Below, in pieces: positions 7,696-15,608 of a stretch of 27,336 nt of DNA. The position numbers and the translations under genes are program-made. The notes under the pieces were generated by a model. The model did no database searches and was not told the DNA's origin. It saw only the letters and a program-made list of their open reading frames with translations. The DNA comes from Methanosarcinales archaeon (lineage in GTDB: Archaea; Halobacteriota; Methanosarcinia; Methanosarcinales; Methanocomedenaceae): assembly GCA_023136155.1 (NCBI GenBank), contig JAGLRT010000061.1, positions 1 through 27,336 of the forward strand, in the 5' to 3' direction. How positions within the stretch are numbered: position 1 is the stretch's first letter; every line of letters starts with the position of its first letter.

Positions 7696-7735
7696 TATAT
7701 ATGTCTGAATATCATTTCAAAACATCACTTGAAAT
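7696..7735 (+). promoter_or_regulatory. TATA-like element and inverted repeat before the ATPase-DUF3883 gene
   Basis: TATATAT at 7696-7702 is followed by the inverted repeat ATTTCAA (7714-7720) / TTGAAAT (7729-7735), separated by eight bases. A start site 22-26 bases after the TATA core would fall inside the repeat, so a bound protein could block initiation. Farther upstream a second pair, GTTCAC at 7583-7588 and GTGAAC at 7614-7619, flanks a CACAAT/ATTGTG pair. All are pattern calls. Confidence 0.4.
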
Positions 7736-7745
7736 ATAGTATGGT

Positions 7746-10223
7746 ATGGTGAAAATGTCTGCATCTAAAGAGTTTATTGAAACTATAAAGGAAAAAATAA
7801 TTAAATCAGATGAAGAATATATTCTGGATTCTTTAACAGGAGCAATAGATAGGATTCAAAAGACTTTTCCTCGATATGGTAGCTTTTTAATGGAGTTTGT
7901 TCAAAATGCTGATGATGCTAATAGCCAATCTTTAAAAATTGAAATTTTACAAGATTCTATGAAAATATCAAATGATGGGATTCCATTTACTGAAGAAAAT
8001 GTAAAGCCTATTTGCAAAGTAGGTCGATCTTCAAAAACCCCTGATGATTTTATTGGTTATTTAGGTGTGGGGTTCAAGGCTGTATTTTTAATATCAGATT
8101 GTCCAGAAATATTTTCAGGGAATTTTAGATTTAAGTTTGATAAATATAACTGGGATAATCCTACCAACATCCCTTGGCAAGTAATACCTTTGTGGATAGA
8201 GGAATCATTGATTGACCAAAATTCAAATTATCAAACAATATTTAACATTCCATTAAAAGATGTCAAACTAATTGAAGTGTTGAAAGAAGAAGTCGCTCCA
8301 GACCATTTAAATGACAGAATATTACTATTTTTAAGAAATATTAGAAAAATTGAAATAATTGATCATAATCAAAATACAAAAAGAGTGATTGTAAAATCGT
8401 TATTTTGTAAAACAAAAGAATATGAAATTTACAGTGTTAACGAAACTATAAATGAGGATCCTAAAAATCAAGATTTTTGGTTAATATTCCGATCCACAAT
8501 TCCAGTTCCAGATAATGTTAAAGAAGACTTTGTAACTAAAGAATGGGAACGAGAAAATGTAGAAAATAGGGAGGTTGTTGTAGCATTTAAATTAGATGAT
8601 GGAAATAATCTGATAAAAGAGGAAAAAGGTACGGCACATATAGGAGTTTTTAGTTTCCTACCTTTAAAAGAAGTTGATAGTGGTCTAAACTTCTTAATGC
8701 AAGCAGATTTTCTAACAACACCAGGACGAGGAGAACTTGCAAGAGAAAGCTTATGGAATAATTGGTTAGCTAATGAAATATATAATTTAATTATTGAGAA
8801 ATGTTTGCCAGAATTGCTAGAGCATGAAAAATGGAAATTAAATATAACAAATATATTAATGTCTAGTGAAGGAGGACACGAATTATTTAATGAAAATATT
8901 AAAAAACCACTTAAGCTCTATTTAGAAAATAATCCGGTTTTGATTGCAGAAGACGGTTCAACTATAAGAGCAAAAGAAGCAGTTTCAATCACTACAAAAT
9001 TAAAAAAAATGTTGAGTGATGATGATTTAACAATTTTATATCCAGGCAAAAAAATACTTGATCAAAACTGTTCAGTTCCTTATGAAATTGATTACTATAT
9101 TGAACGTGAACCTACATTTAATGCAAGCAGTGGTTTATCTGAAAAAATGAATGAATTATTAAATATAAAAAAAGATGGACGTGATATTAAATTTTTTGTG
9201 GATTTTTATCACAAATATTTGATAGATTATACTAATTCTACCCAAAATACATTGAATAAATTAAAATCTCATAATATCGTACTGACAGATGATTGGAATT
9301 TAATTAATGTCCATTCTGCTTATATATATATAAACAGTGATGGGGTCAAAATTCCTGACAGTATAGAAGGTAGTTTGAAAATAATCCATTTAAATTTGTC
9401 TCAAGACTCAGAAATTTTGGAATTATTCAAAGTATTGGATGTCGAAATCTTATCTGAAACACACATTCAAAATATTATAAAAATTAAAGAGATTCCCCAA
9501 TTAATTGAAAATTGGACTTCTCTTTCTGAAAATGAAAAAATAGCAAAAACAAAAGAATGCAAAAAATTATATGAAGACCGCCAGATAAATGCAAAAGATT
9601 TAGATTTTTTAGAATTGATGTCGAAAAATAATGAATGGCTTAAAGCTGAAGATTTGACGTTCGCAAAAGAATATAAACCACAACATAAAATAGAAGAATT
9701 ATATAAACGCGCATTACTTACTCCTGAGGATTTGCAGCGTTTGAATATAAACTTTTTAAATGATGTATATATTATGGACATTGAAAAGAATGAACATGAA
9801 AGTTGGTATGATTTTTTCAAGAATTTGGGCCTTGAAAAAAATTTAAACACAGACAATATAGTCGAAAGAATAGGGATAAATACAGCACTTGAATTTGAAA
9901 GGTTTAAAAATCGAGACGCTAAGGAATTAACTAGATCAGAAGAATCTGGTGGTTATGATATTGAATCTAATTCAAGAGAGAGATTAATTGAGGTTAAGGG
10001 AAGAAAGGATTCTTCACCAAAAATATGGTTAACCCATAAGCAAATTACAAAAGTTAATGAAGAAGGCGATAAATATTATCTCTATGCAGTTAGAGACGCC
10101 TTAAAATACCCCATTTTATCAGAAATTAAAGGATTAAAATTATTAGATGTTAATTACTCTATGAGTATAGATTTTAATAAATGGAAAGAATTGTCTGAAG
10201 AGGATTTTCAACCATCTATATAA
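7746..10223 (+). CDS. GHKL (HSP90/sacsin-like) ATPase fused to DUF3883 / NO VEIN C-terminal domain
   Basis: This 825-residue protein begins with a GHKL ATP-binding domain: the N box MEFVQNADDAN with Glu50 and Asn54, the ATP-binding Asp77 in SNDGIPF, and the lid glycines GYLGVGFKAVF at 104-114, closest to the sacsin N-terminal ATPase. A long middle region (about 200-700) has no motif I recognise. Residues about 710-800 form a DUF3883-like domain with GGYDIES and RLIEVKGR, followed by WLTHKQ and YYLYAVRD; the D...E-V-K pattern recalls PD-(D/E)xK nucleases. The ATPase plus DUF3883 layout is that of plant NO VEIN and of bacterial proteins often found in defence regions. The gene is far more AT-rich than its neighbours (16 G/C in the 60 bases at 9241-9300), which suggests transfer. 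ATG 7746 or 7755 could be the start. Function is unknown; defence is inference. Confidence 0.85.
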   Translation: MVKMSASKEFIETIKEKIIKSDEEYILDSLTGAIDRIQKTFPRYGSFLMEFVQNADDANSQSLKIEILQDSMKISNDGIPFTEENVKPICKVGRSSKTPDDFIGYLGVGFKAVFLISDCPEIFSGNFRFKFDKYNWDNPTNIPWQVIPLWIEESLIDQNSNYQTIFNIPLKDVKLIEVLKEEVAPDHLNDRILLFLRNIRKIEIIDHNQNTKRVIVKSLFCKTKEYEIYSVNETINEDPKNQDFWLIFRSTIPVPDNVKEDFVTKEWERENVENREVVVAFKLDDGNNLIKEEKGTAHIGVFSFLPLKEVDSGLNFLMQADFLTTPGRGELARESLWNNWLANEIYNLIIEKCLPELLEHEKWKLNITNILMSSEGGHELFNENIKKPLKLYLENNPVLIAEDGSTIRAKEAVSITTKLKKMLSDDDLTILYPGKKILDQNCSVPYEIDYYIEREPTFNASSGLSEKMNELLNIKKDGRDIKFFVDFYHKYLIDYTNSTQNTLNKLKSHNIVLTDDWNLINVHSAYIYINSDGVKIPDSIEGSLKIIHLNLSQDSEILELFKVLDVEILSETHIQNIIKIKEIPQLIENWTSLSENEKIAKTKECKKLYEDRQINAKDLDFLELMSKNNEWLKAEDLTFAKEYKPQHKIEELYKRALLTPEDLQRLNINFLNDVYIMDIEKNEHESWYDFFKNLGLEKNLNTDNIVERIGINTALEFERFKNRDAKELTRSEESGGYDIESNSRERLIEVKGRKDSSPKIWLTHKQITKVNEEGDKYYLYAVRDALKYPILSEIKGLKLLDVNYSMSIDFNKWKELSEEDFQPSI

Positions 10224-10261
10224 CACTGTCAAGAAAGCCCATTTGGGGCAAGATAAAAGTG

Positions 10262-10279
10262 TGATGTTTTTTTTCATCA
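10262..10279 (+). terminator. Possible terminator after the ATPase-DUF3883 gene
   Basis: TGATG and CATCA flank a run of eight T residues, 39-56 bases after the stop codon. T-runs are the main intrinsic termination signal in archaea. The five-base stem may be incidental. Confidence 0.4.
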
Positions 10280-10351
10280 TATATCAAATTTTAGTAGCAA
10301 GATAAACAAATGCGTTTTTACTTTTCTATACGATAAAAAAGCATAAGAACT

Positions 10352-11338
10352 CTACCATACAAAGGCAACATCTTCCATTTCCCTGCTGCCGGATAGTTTT
10401 CTTAATATCACCCGTACTTCCAGGTCAGTGATATTCCCTGCTCTTTGGCTCATGCGGACTACCTGCCCTACATCAATATATTCGTTGTGATCCAGCAGTT
10501 TGACAATGCGCAGTATAGTATTTTTTTGCCATTCATGTTCCCTTGTCTGGTAAGTACGTATGGAACGAAGGAAATCAATCTTCCTGAACTCGGGCCAGTA
10601 CGGTGCACAGAAATAAGCAGCACATTCGCTGCCATTTGCCTGCCAAGGCAGGAAATTTGACATCCTTTCATCACCACCAGTCCTTATTACCAGATCAACA
10701 TCAGGGACTGCCAGACCGGGAGAAGGATAGAGATGAGACGAAATTACGTCTTCGTTAATGTCTGATACTGCCATTTCACCACTGGAAATCTTACTAGCGA
10801 TTATCTGTGCAGTGTCTACTATCTCCTGCCGGCCCCCATAAGCCATGGCAATGTTCAGGTACATGTTACTATAATTCCTGGTGATGTTTTCTGCCCGCAT
10901 CGCGGTTTGCTTTAATGCTTCAGGCAACAGGTGTATATTACCCATTATCCTGACCCGCATCCCTCTCTTGTGAGTACGCTCATCATCCATCAATTTCTCA
11001 AGCTTAATACCTATAAGCTCAAACAGTTTCTGTTTTTCATCGTCTGAACGGTTCAGGTTCTCAGTTGAGAAAGCATAAACAGTTAATTGTTTCACACCCA
11101 GTTCGTAGCACCAATCAAGTACTCTTTCAGTGGTATTCGCACCCTTGATATGCCCCCGCCAGGTGCTCACTTTGAACTTACGGGCATATCTACGGTTCCC
11201 GTCCATGATAATAGCAATATGTTCAGGTACCCTAAACTCCTTTATTTCCCGGGTGAGCATATATTCATACCCTGAATAAAGTAAAGTATCAACAGTTTTT
11301 TTAACTATACTTAAAACACTTTGCATATCAGTGGTCAT
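10352..11338 (-). CDS. uppS: cis-prenyltransferase (undecaprenyl diphosphate synthase family, UppS)
   Basis: The protein extends isopentenyl diphosphate in cis to make the long polyprenyl diphosphate that becomes the dolichol-type carrier for archaeal surface glycans. The P-loop aspartate is Asp46 in HIAIIMDGNRRYARK; further motifs are VYAFSTENLNR, VIRTGGDERMSNFLPWQ and APYWPEF, all diagnostic for the family. With the ATG at 11338 it has 328 residues, longer than bacterial UppS (about 250), with about 35 extra N-terminal residues and a C-terminal tail of about 60. The frame is open to 11401, but those 21 residues are poorly conserved-looking. ATG 11326 is a third choice; none has a clear ribosome site. 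It is divergent from artA, a meaningful neighbour because both act on surface proteins. Confidence 0.92.
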   Translation of the reverse strand: MTTDMQSVLSIVKKTVDTLLYSGYEYMLTREIKEFRVPEHIAIIMDGNRRYARKFKVSTWRGHIKGANTTERVLDWCYELGVKQLTVYAFSTENLNRSDDEKQKLFELIGIKLEKLMDDERTHKRGMRVRIMGNIHLLPEALKQTAMRAENITRNYSNMYLNIAMAYGGRQEIVDTAQIIASKISSGEMAVSDINEDVISSHLYPSPGLAVPDVDLVIRTGGDERMSNFLPWQANGSECAAYFCAPYWPEFRKIDFLRSIRTYQTREHEWQKNTILRIVKLLDHNEYIDVGQVVRMSQRAGNITDLEVRVILRKLSGSREMEDVAFVW

Positions 11339-11430
11339 ATTAATATTCAATATACAAATAGTTATTTGATTTAATGATGTATTAAAATATTTCGAATGCA
11401 TTTAAAATGTCGTTTTATCTGTGGTGATAA

Positions 11431-11440
11431 ATTATATACA
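11431..11440 (+). promoter_or_regulatory. TATA-like element upstream of artA
   Basis: ATTATATACA lies about 50 bases before the ATG at 11488, which would leave a short leader of about 25 bases. It is in the divergent spacer between uppS and artA. Confidence 0.4.
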
Positions 11441-11487
11441 TGAAACATCAATATGGGACGTAAATAATAGACTCAGGTTTTAAAAAT

Positions 11488-12366
11488 ATGACTACAAACT
11501 TTCTCTGGATTTCACTGGTTTTTTTCATAATTGCGTCTATACTTCCTCAGAAATTCAAACTGCAACGAATGCCTGTTGGTGCCGTCGGATGGTTTTTCTT
11601 TGCTGTATATTGGGCATTACAACCTTTATATTACATAAAAGAAGGCGACATCTCAATGGTACTGCTGATGTTATTGGTGGCGCTTTTTTGTCTCATAATT
11701 GCACACCTGATGATAAGTACATACTCAATGTCAAAAAAAGGGATGCCACAGGACAATCCGGTCGACAGGCCTAAGACATTACTGACTGTCACCACTATAA
11801 CTGCCATAGGATGTTTGTTCTATTTACCTTTTGCTGAAATTGAATCAATGAATCATTTAATAATAAAAACGGTTACCACACAGACTTTCTGGCTCTCACA
11901 ACAGGTGGGATTTCCGGTGGAGAGAGTGGACTGGAATATGATTAAGCTCGGAATATACAGGGTTGAAATAATACTGGCATGTACTGCTATCGAAAGTATG
12001 GCCCTTTTCTTTGGCCTAATCCTGGGGACAAGAGCAGGAGCAAAAAAGGTATTCCTTGCAATGATGGCATCTATTCCTGTAATATACATCCTTAATGTCA
12101 TAAGGAATACATTTGTGATAGGGGCTTATGGGTATGAATGGTTCGGAAGCGGTCCCATGATAGTGAACCTGCTTGGCAAAGAATATTTCCTGCATGATTC
12201 AGCCAGCTTTTACATAAGCCATCACCTGATTGCCAAAGGCGGTTCAGGTATTGCTTTGTTCTTCATTGCCTATGTAGTACTGAAAACTCTGCCCGAACTG
12301 CTGGACCTCATCGACAATCTCTGGCAACTAGTAAAGGATGACCTGAACCACATCAGAGGTGGATAG
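11488..12366 (+). CDS. artA: Archaeosortase A
   Basis: The 292-residue integral membrane protein has about eight hydrophobic segments and the archaeosortase/exosortase active-site residues: Cys165 in ILACTAIES, Arg206 in VIRNTFV, and His245/His246 in FYISHHLIAK at the place of the third catalytic residue. ArtA cleaves surface proteins near a C-terminal PGF-type tripartite signal and transfers them to a membrane lipid. The two next genes, for an archaetidylserine decarboxylase and an archaetidylserine synthase, supply the proposed lipid; in Haloferax volcanii these lipid enzymes are needed for ArtA-dependent anchoring. The stop codon at 12364-12366 falls within the upstream part of the pssD reading frame, so translation is probably coupled. 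No PGF-CTERM substrate is seen in this window. Confidence 0.92.
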   Translation: MTTNFLWISLVFFIIASILPQKFKLQRMPVGAVGWFFFAVYWALQPLYYIKEGDISMVLLMLLVALFCLIIAHLMISTYSMSKKGMPQDNPVDRPKTLLTVTTITAIGCLFYLPFAEIESMNHLIIKTVTTQTFWLSQQVGFPVERVDWNMIKLGIYRVEIILACTAIESMALFFGLILGTRAGAKKVFLAMMASIPVIYILNVIRNTFVIGAYGYEWFGSGPMIVNLLGKEYFLHDSASFYISHHLIAKGGSGIALFFIAYVVLKTLPELLDLIDNLWQLVKDDLNHIRGG

Positions 12367-12443
12367 GCATTCTTGCCCGCAACACCGGGACCCTGATTAC
12401 GGGACTGTTAGTCACTGCTACTGCTCTGGCACTGGCAGCCCTT

Positions 12444-13019
12444 GTGTTGGATTCGGCCCTGCTGGCCAGGGAATCAGCGATTGTATATCTATTGGATATA
12501 TTCTTTATTTGGTTTTTCAGGGATCCTGAACGCATACCCGGTGGGGATAAAGATGATGTAGTGTCTCCTGCTGACGGCAAGGTGGTGGATATCCGGGGAA
12601 GTATGGTCTGCATTTTCATGAACATACACAACGTGCATGTGAACCGGGCTCCTTTGAGCGGAAAGATAGTGAAGATGAAACACAAGGATGGAGGATACCT
12701 GCCTGCGTTCTTTAAGGATTCATACCGGAACGAACGCAATACAACTTGCATAGAATCAGGTTCGGGTCCGGTCAAGATGATCCAGATTGCAGGTACTGTA
12801 ACCAGAAGGATAGATACTTATTTTAACGTGGGTGATACGGTGGTCAGGGGTGAGCGTATCGGCATGATACGGTTCGGAAGCCGGGTGGATGTGACACCGC
12901 CTCCAGGGTATGTGCTTACAGTCAAAAAGGGGGACAGGGTACGGGCAGCAGAAACAATTATTGCCAGTAAGATAGACATTAAAGATAAGGAGGCAACCAG
13001 CATCCATGCAACAGGATAA
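12444..13019 (+). CDS. pssD: Archaetidylserine (phosphatidylserine-type) decarboxylase proenzyme; true start probably upstream
   Basis: The short-type PSD family is clear from WFFRDPERIPGG, SPADGKVVDI, NIHNVHVNRAP, NERNT, IAGTVTRRID and GMIRFGSRVD. The Gly-Ser of FGSR is where the chain cuts itself and the Ser becomes the pyruvoyl cofactor. It decarboxylates archaetidylserine to archaetidylethanolamine. From GTG 12444 there are 191 residues, but the frame is open from 12342 and encodes a hydrophobic stretch (ARNTGTLITGLLVTATALAL) that matches the N-terminal membrane helix expected for the family. No ATG, GTG or TTG lies between 12342 and 12444 in this frame, whereas GAGGTGG (12356-12362) would place an ATT at 12369 at good spacing. 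The gene ends overlapping pssA by 14 bases. Confidence 0.9.
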   Translation: MLDSALLARESAIVYLLDIFFIWFFRDPERIPGGDKDDVVSPADGKVVDIRGSMVCIFMNIHNVHVNRAPLSGKIVKMKHKDGGYLPAFFKDSYRNERNTTCIESGSGPVKMIQIAGTVTRRIDTYFNVGDTVVRGERIGMIRFGSRVDVTPPPGYVLTVKKGDRVRAAETIIASKIDIKDKEATSIHATG

Positions 13020-13716
13020 TGAAAACCCCAGTATTTTTAAATTGATAAAACTGCCTGACCTTGTGACATTGTTAAATGCACTGCTCGGTCTGACAGCTAT
13101 CCTGATGGTGGCACAGTCACTATCCAATGTCCAGCACGCTTCCATACTCATTGTACTTGCTGTGATAGCTGATGGCGCCGATGGTGCAATTGCCAGGAAA
13201 CTGGAATCCGGGTTATTGGGAGAGCACCTTGACTCGCTGGCTGATCTGATATCATTCGGAACAGCACCTGTTGTAATAGCATACGCAATACTGGCACCCC
13301 AGTACCATTATCCATTATGTGTTGTTGGGGGAGCGTTCCTTGCCACCAGTATCCTGAGACTGGCCAGGTTTGGTGTAATTAACCAAAAAAGGGGTTTTAT
13401 CGGCCTGCCCATCACCACATCCGGTTTGATGGTCGCCCTGTATGTGCTTGTTTTGGGGAGTGAAAAAGGACAATTATTCTCGTACGGTCTGCTGGCTACA
13501 ATGCTGCTTTTATCAGTATTAATGGTCAGCCGGATAGAGTACACAAAGGTCAGGGATGCCAGGCTCATTGGAGTAATGACTGTCTTGTTGATACTAATGG
13601 TGGTGTTTTTCTATCTGGACATTGCAACCGGTCTCATGGTAACGGCCTGGGTAAATCTCACATTAATAGGGCTGTATATACTTTCTCCGCTCTTGAATCT
13701 CTGGACAAAACGGTGA
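13006..13716 (+). CDS. pssA: Archaetidylserine synthase (CDP-alcohol phosphatidyltransferase family)
   Basis: The 236-residue membrane protein has about seven or eight hydrophobic segments and the CDP-alcohol phosphotransferase motif at 56-80, with Asp56, Asp59, Asp76 and Asp80 in DGADGAIAR...GEHLDSLAD followed by LISFGTAP, the typical pssA continuation. It joins serine to CDP-archaeol. The spacing between AR and the next conserved Gly is one residue shorter than in the textbook motif; I believe this also occurs in other archaeal homologues. The start ATG at 13006 lies inside pssD, with AAGGAGG-like sequence (AAGGAGGC at about 12987-12994) upstream. Third gene of the artA-pssD-pssA operon. 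Confidence 0.92.
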   Translation: MQQDNENPSIFKLIKLPDLVTLLNALLGLTAILMVAQSLSNVQHASILIVLAVIADGADGAIARKLESGLLGEHLDSLADLISFGTAPVVIAYAILAPQYHYPLCVVGGAFLATSILRLARFGVINQKRGFIGLPITTSGLMVALYVLVLGSEKGQLFSYGLLATMLLLSVLMVSRIEYTKVRDARLIGVMTVLLILMVVFFYLDIATGLMVTAWVNLTLIGLYILSPLLNLWTKR

Positions 13717-13730
13717 TTATGCTCCCCTGG

Positions 13731-13737
13731 TTTTTTT
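13731..13737 (+). terminator. T-tract after pssA
   Basis: CCCCTGG followed by seven T residues starts 15 bases after the pssA stop. It is a plausible archaeal terminator for the artA-pssD-pssA operon. Confidence 0.4.
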
Positions 13738-13890
13738 GAAATTAAATCCTGTGATATACTTTGAGACTGTCGGGAAAGTGATGAAATCGGAACAATTCGT
13801 AACACGTTCATCACGTAAATCGATATGTAACGTCATGCTGTAATTATTAAAAATATTGAAACATTCATGAACTTGATGACACCCACGAGC

Positions 13891-13914
13891 ATGAAAATAG
13901 TGATGTATTTTCAT
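13891..13914. terminator. Hairpin between convergent pssA and aminotransferase genes
   Basis: ATGAAAATA and TATTTTCAT form a perfect nine-base stem with a six-base loop. It lies about 60 bases beyond the stop of the minus-strand aminotransferase and could end its transcript. Another perfect inverted pair, GTGATGAA (13778-13785) and TTCATCAC (13807-13814), lies in the same spacer. Confidence 0.4.
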
Positions 13915-13972
13915 ACCAAATTTATGATCTTTCTATATGTTAGAAGGCATTAGGCAAAAAAGGTTGAGGTTG

Positions 13973-15121
13973 CTATTTATACCCCAGTACCTGCTCTATC
14001 CGCTGCAGTGCCGTCTGTATCCGCTCCCGGCTGGTAGCATAAGAAATCCTGATAAAATCCATGCTATGAGGACCAAAAGCACTTCCTGGAGTGGCAGCCA
14101 CATAGGCCTCGGTAAGCAGCTTCTCACAAACATTATCTCCGTTACCGTATGCGCTCACGTCAGCAAAAGCATAGAACGCACCACTGGGATAATTGCATTT
14201 GATACCCATATTGTTCAGGCCGTCCACCAGCAGATCCCGCCGTGCCTTGAATTCGGTAACCATTTCTGGTATGAACGACTGGTCGCCCTTCAAGGCTTCC
14301 ACGCCCGCCCACTGGACAAAGGTGGTGGCACTGCTGACGCTGTGACTTTGCAGTTTGGACATAGACGTGTACAATTCATGTGAAGTAGCAAGGTACCCCA
14401 ACCTCCACCCCGTCATGGCATATGCTTTTGAAAAACCGTTAACCGTTATAGTGCGGTCTTCCATTCCGGGCAGACTGCCAATGCTCAGGTGTTCCTTATC
14501 ATAGATGATCTTCTCGTATATTTCATCTGATATGACAGTGATATTATGGTCAATAGCAAGGTCTGCAATCTCTTGTAGTACTTCCCTGGAAAAAATCCCA
14601 CCTGTGGGATTACTTGGGCTGTTCACTACAATTAGTTTAGTTTTGGTAGTAATATAACTGGCAACATCAGTGGGATTGAAATCATTATCAGGGTCTAGAG
14701 GTGAGAACACTGTCTTCCCGCCTGCTATCTTGATACAAGGGTCATAGGAAACCCATGCCGGGTCGAACAGTATGGCCTCATCACCCTTGTCCAGCACCGC
14801 CAGTATAGCCTCAAACACTGCCTGCTTGGCACCTGGTGTCACGATAACGTGGGCCGGCTCAATATTCAGGTTATTTTCTTTATTCAGTTTCTCGGCAATG
14901 GCAAGACGAAGTTCAGGTATGCCAGGAGAAGGTGAATAGTGAGTATCGCCCCTTCGTAGCGATTCCACTGCTGCATCGGTAATGTTCTTAGGTGTGTCTA
15001 AATCAGGTTCTCCCAGACTGAAACTGATGACATCATGTCCCTCGCGTTTTAGTTCATTGGCGAGATTTGTCATCCTGAGGGTGGCAGATTCCTCAATATT
15101 TTGCAGGCGTCTTGATACCAT
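13973..15121 (-). CDS. Class I pyridoxal-phosphate aminotransferase (aspartate aminotransferase type)
   Basis: The 382-residue protein shows fold-type I aminotransferase landmarks: SLGEPDLDTP, YSPSPGIPELR, SNPTGG at 170-175, Asp199 in VISDEIYE, the PLP-binding Lys232 in NGFSKAYAMTGWRLGY and a C-terminal Arg in FIRISYATS. It transfers an amino group between an amino acid and 2-oxoglutarate; subfamily I-gamma members such as this act on aspartate or aromatic amino acids. It is the last gene of a minus-strand cluster, 22 bases after ribH. With pheA in the window, use in phenylalanine/tyrosine synthesis is possible, but specificity cannot be read from sequence. Confidence 0.92.
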   Translation of the reverse strand: MVSRRLQNIEESATLRMTNLANELKREGHDVISFSLGEPDLDTPKNITDAAVESLRRGDTHYSPSPGIPELRLAIAEKLNKENNLNIEPAHVIVTPGAKQAVFEAILAVLDKGDEAILFDPAWVSYDPCIKIAGGKTVFSPLDPDNDFNPTDVASYITTKTKLIVVNSPSNPTGGIFSREVLQEIADLAIDHNITVISDEIYEKIIYDKEHLSIGSLPGMEDRTITVNGFSKAYAMTGWRLGYLATSHELYTSMSKLQSHSVSSATTFVQWAGVEALKGDQSFIPEMVTEFKARRDLLVDGLNNMGIKCNYPSGAFYAFADVSAYGNGDNVCEKLLTEAYVAATPGSAFGPHSMDFIRISYATSRERIQTALQRIEQVLGYK

Positions 15122-15143
15122 GGCTCTCCTCTGGATTAATATA

Positions 15144-15554
15144 TTACTTTAATCTTTGCACCATCTTGACAGCAGCTTCTACTGCCCGTTTGGCATAGTC
15201 CACCCTTTTGTGGGCATCCATCCGGCTCATGCCAGGACCAGATATACCCAGTGTCACCGGTTTATCGTATTCCAATGCCAGGTCGGTTATCTTTCGGGTA
15301 GCATGCTGCACCACAATTTCATCATGCTTGGTCTGACCCTCGATAACACAACCAATAGTGACCACTGCATCGATGTTTGGATCCCTCACCATTTTCTTGA
15401 TAGCCAGCGGCATATCATATACACCGGGCACCATGATGGTTTGTTCCACAGTTGCGCCTAAAAAATCTGCATGCTCCCTGCCCAACATTTCCATCGTGTA
15501 GGTAAGGTCCCTGTTGAACTCTGCTACCACAAATCCCAGTTTAATGTCACTCAT
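15144..15554 (-). CDS. ribH: 6,7-dimethyl-8-ribityllumazine synthase
   Basis: The 136-residue enzyme condenses 5-amino-6-ribitylamino-uracil with dihydroxybutanone phosphate to give lumazine, the penultimate step to riboflavin. It has VVAEFNRDLT near the N-terminus (substrate-stacking Phe13), VPGVYDMPLAI, and GCVIEGQTKHDEIV with the catalytic His77. The start is set by the ribosome site AGGAG at 15564-15568: it lies nine bases before the ATG at 15554 but only three before the ATG at 15560, so I chose 15554. It follows ribC by about 50 bases on the same strand. Confidence 0.92.
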   Translation of the reverse strand: MSDIKLGFVVAEFNRDLTYTMEMLGREHADFLGATVEQTIMVPGVYDMPLAIKKMVRDPNIDAVVTIGCVIEGQTKHDEIVVQHATRKITDLALEYDKPVTLGISGPGMSRMDAHKRVDYAKRAVEAAVKMVQRLK

Positions 15555-15563
15555 AACCATAAT

Positions 15564-15568
15564 CTCCT
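15564..15568 (-). promoter_or_regulatory. Ribosome-binding site that decides the ribH start
   Basis: AGGAG on the minus strand is nine bases from the ATG at 15554 and three bases from the ATG at 15560. Normal spacing favours 15554. Confidence 0.6.
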
Positions 15569-15608
15569 GATTGTTCTATATCAATAATAGTATAAATTTT
15601 AATATGTC

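Noticed and set aside
13937..14383. 148-codon plus-strand frame
   Set aside because: It is antisense to the class I aminotransferase, whose motifs are complete.
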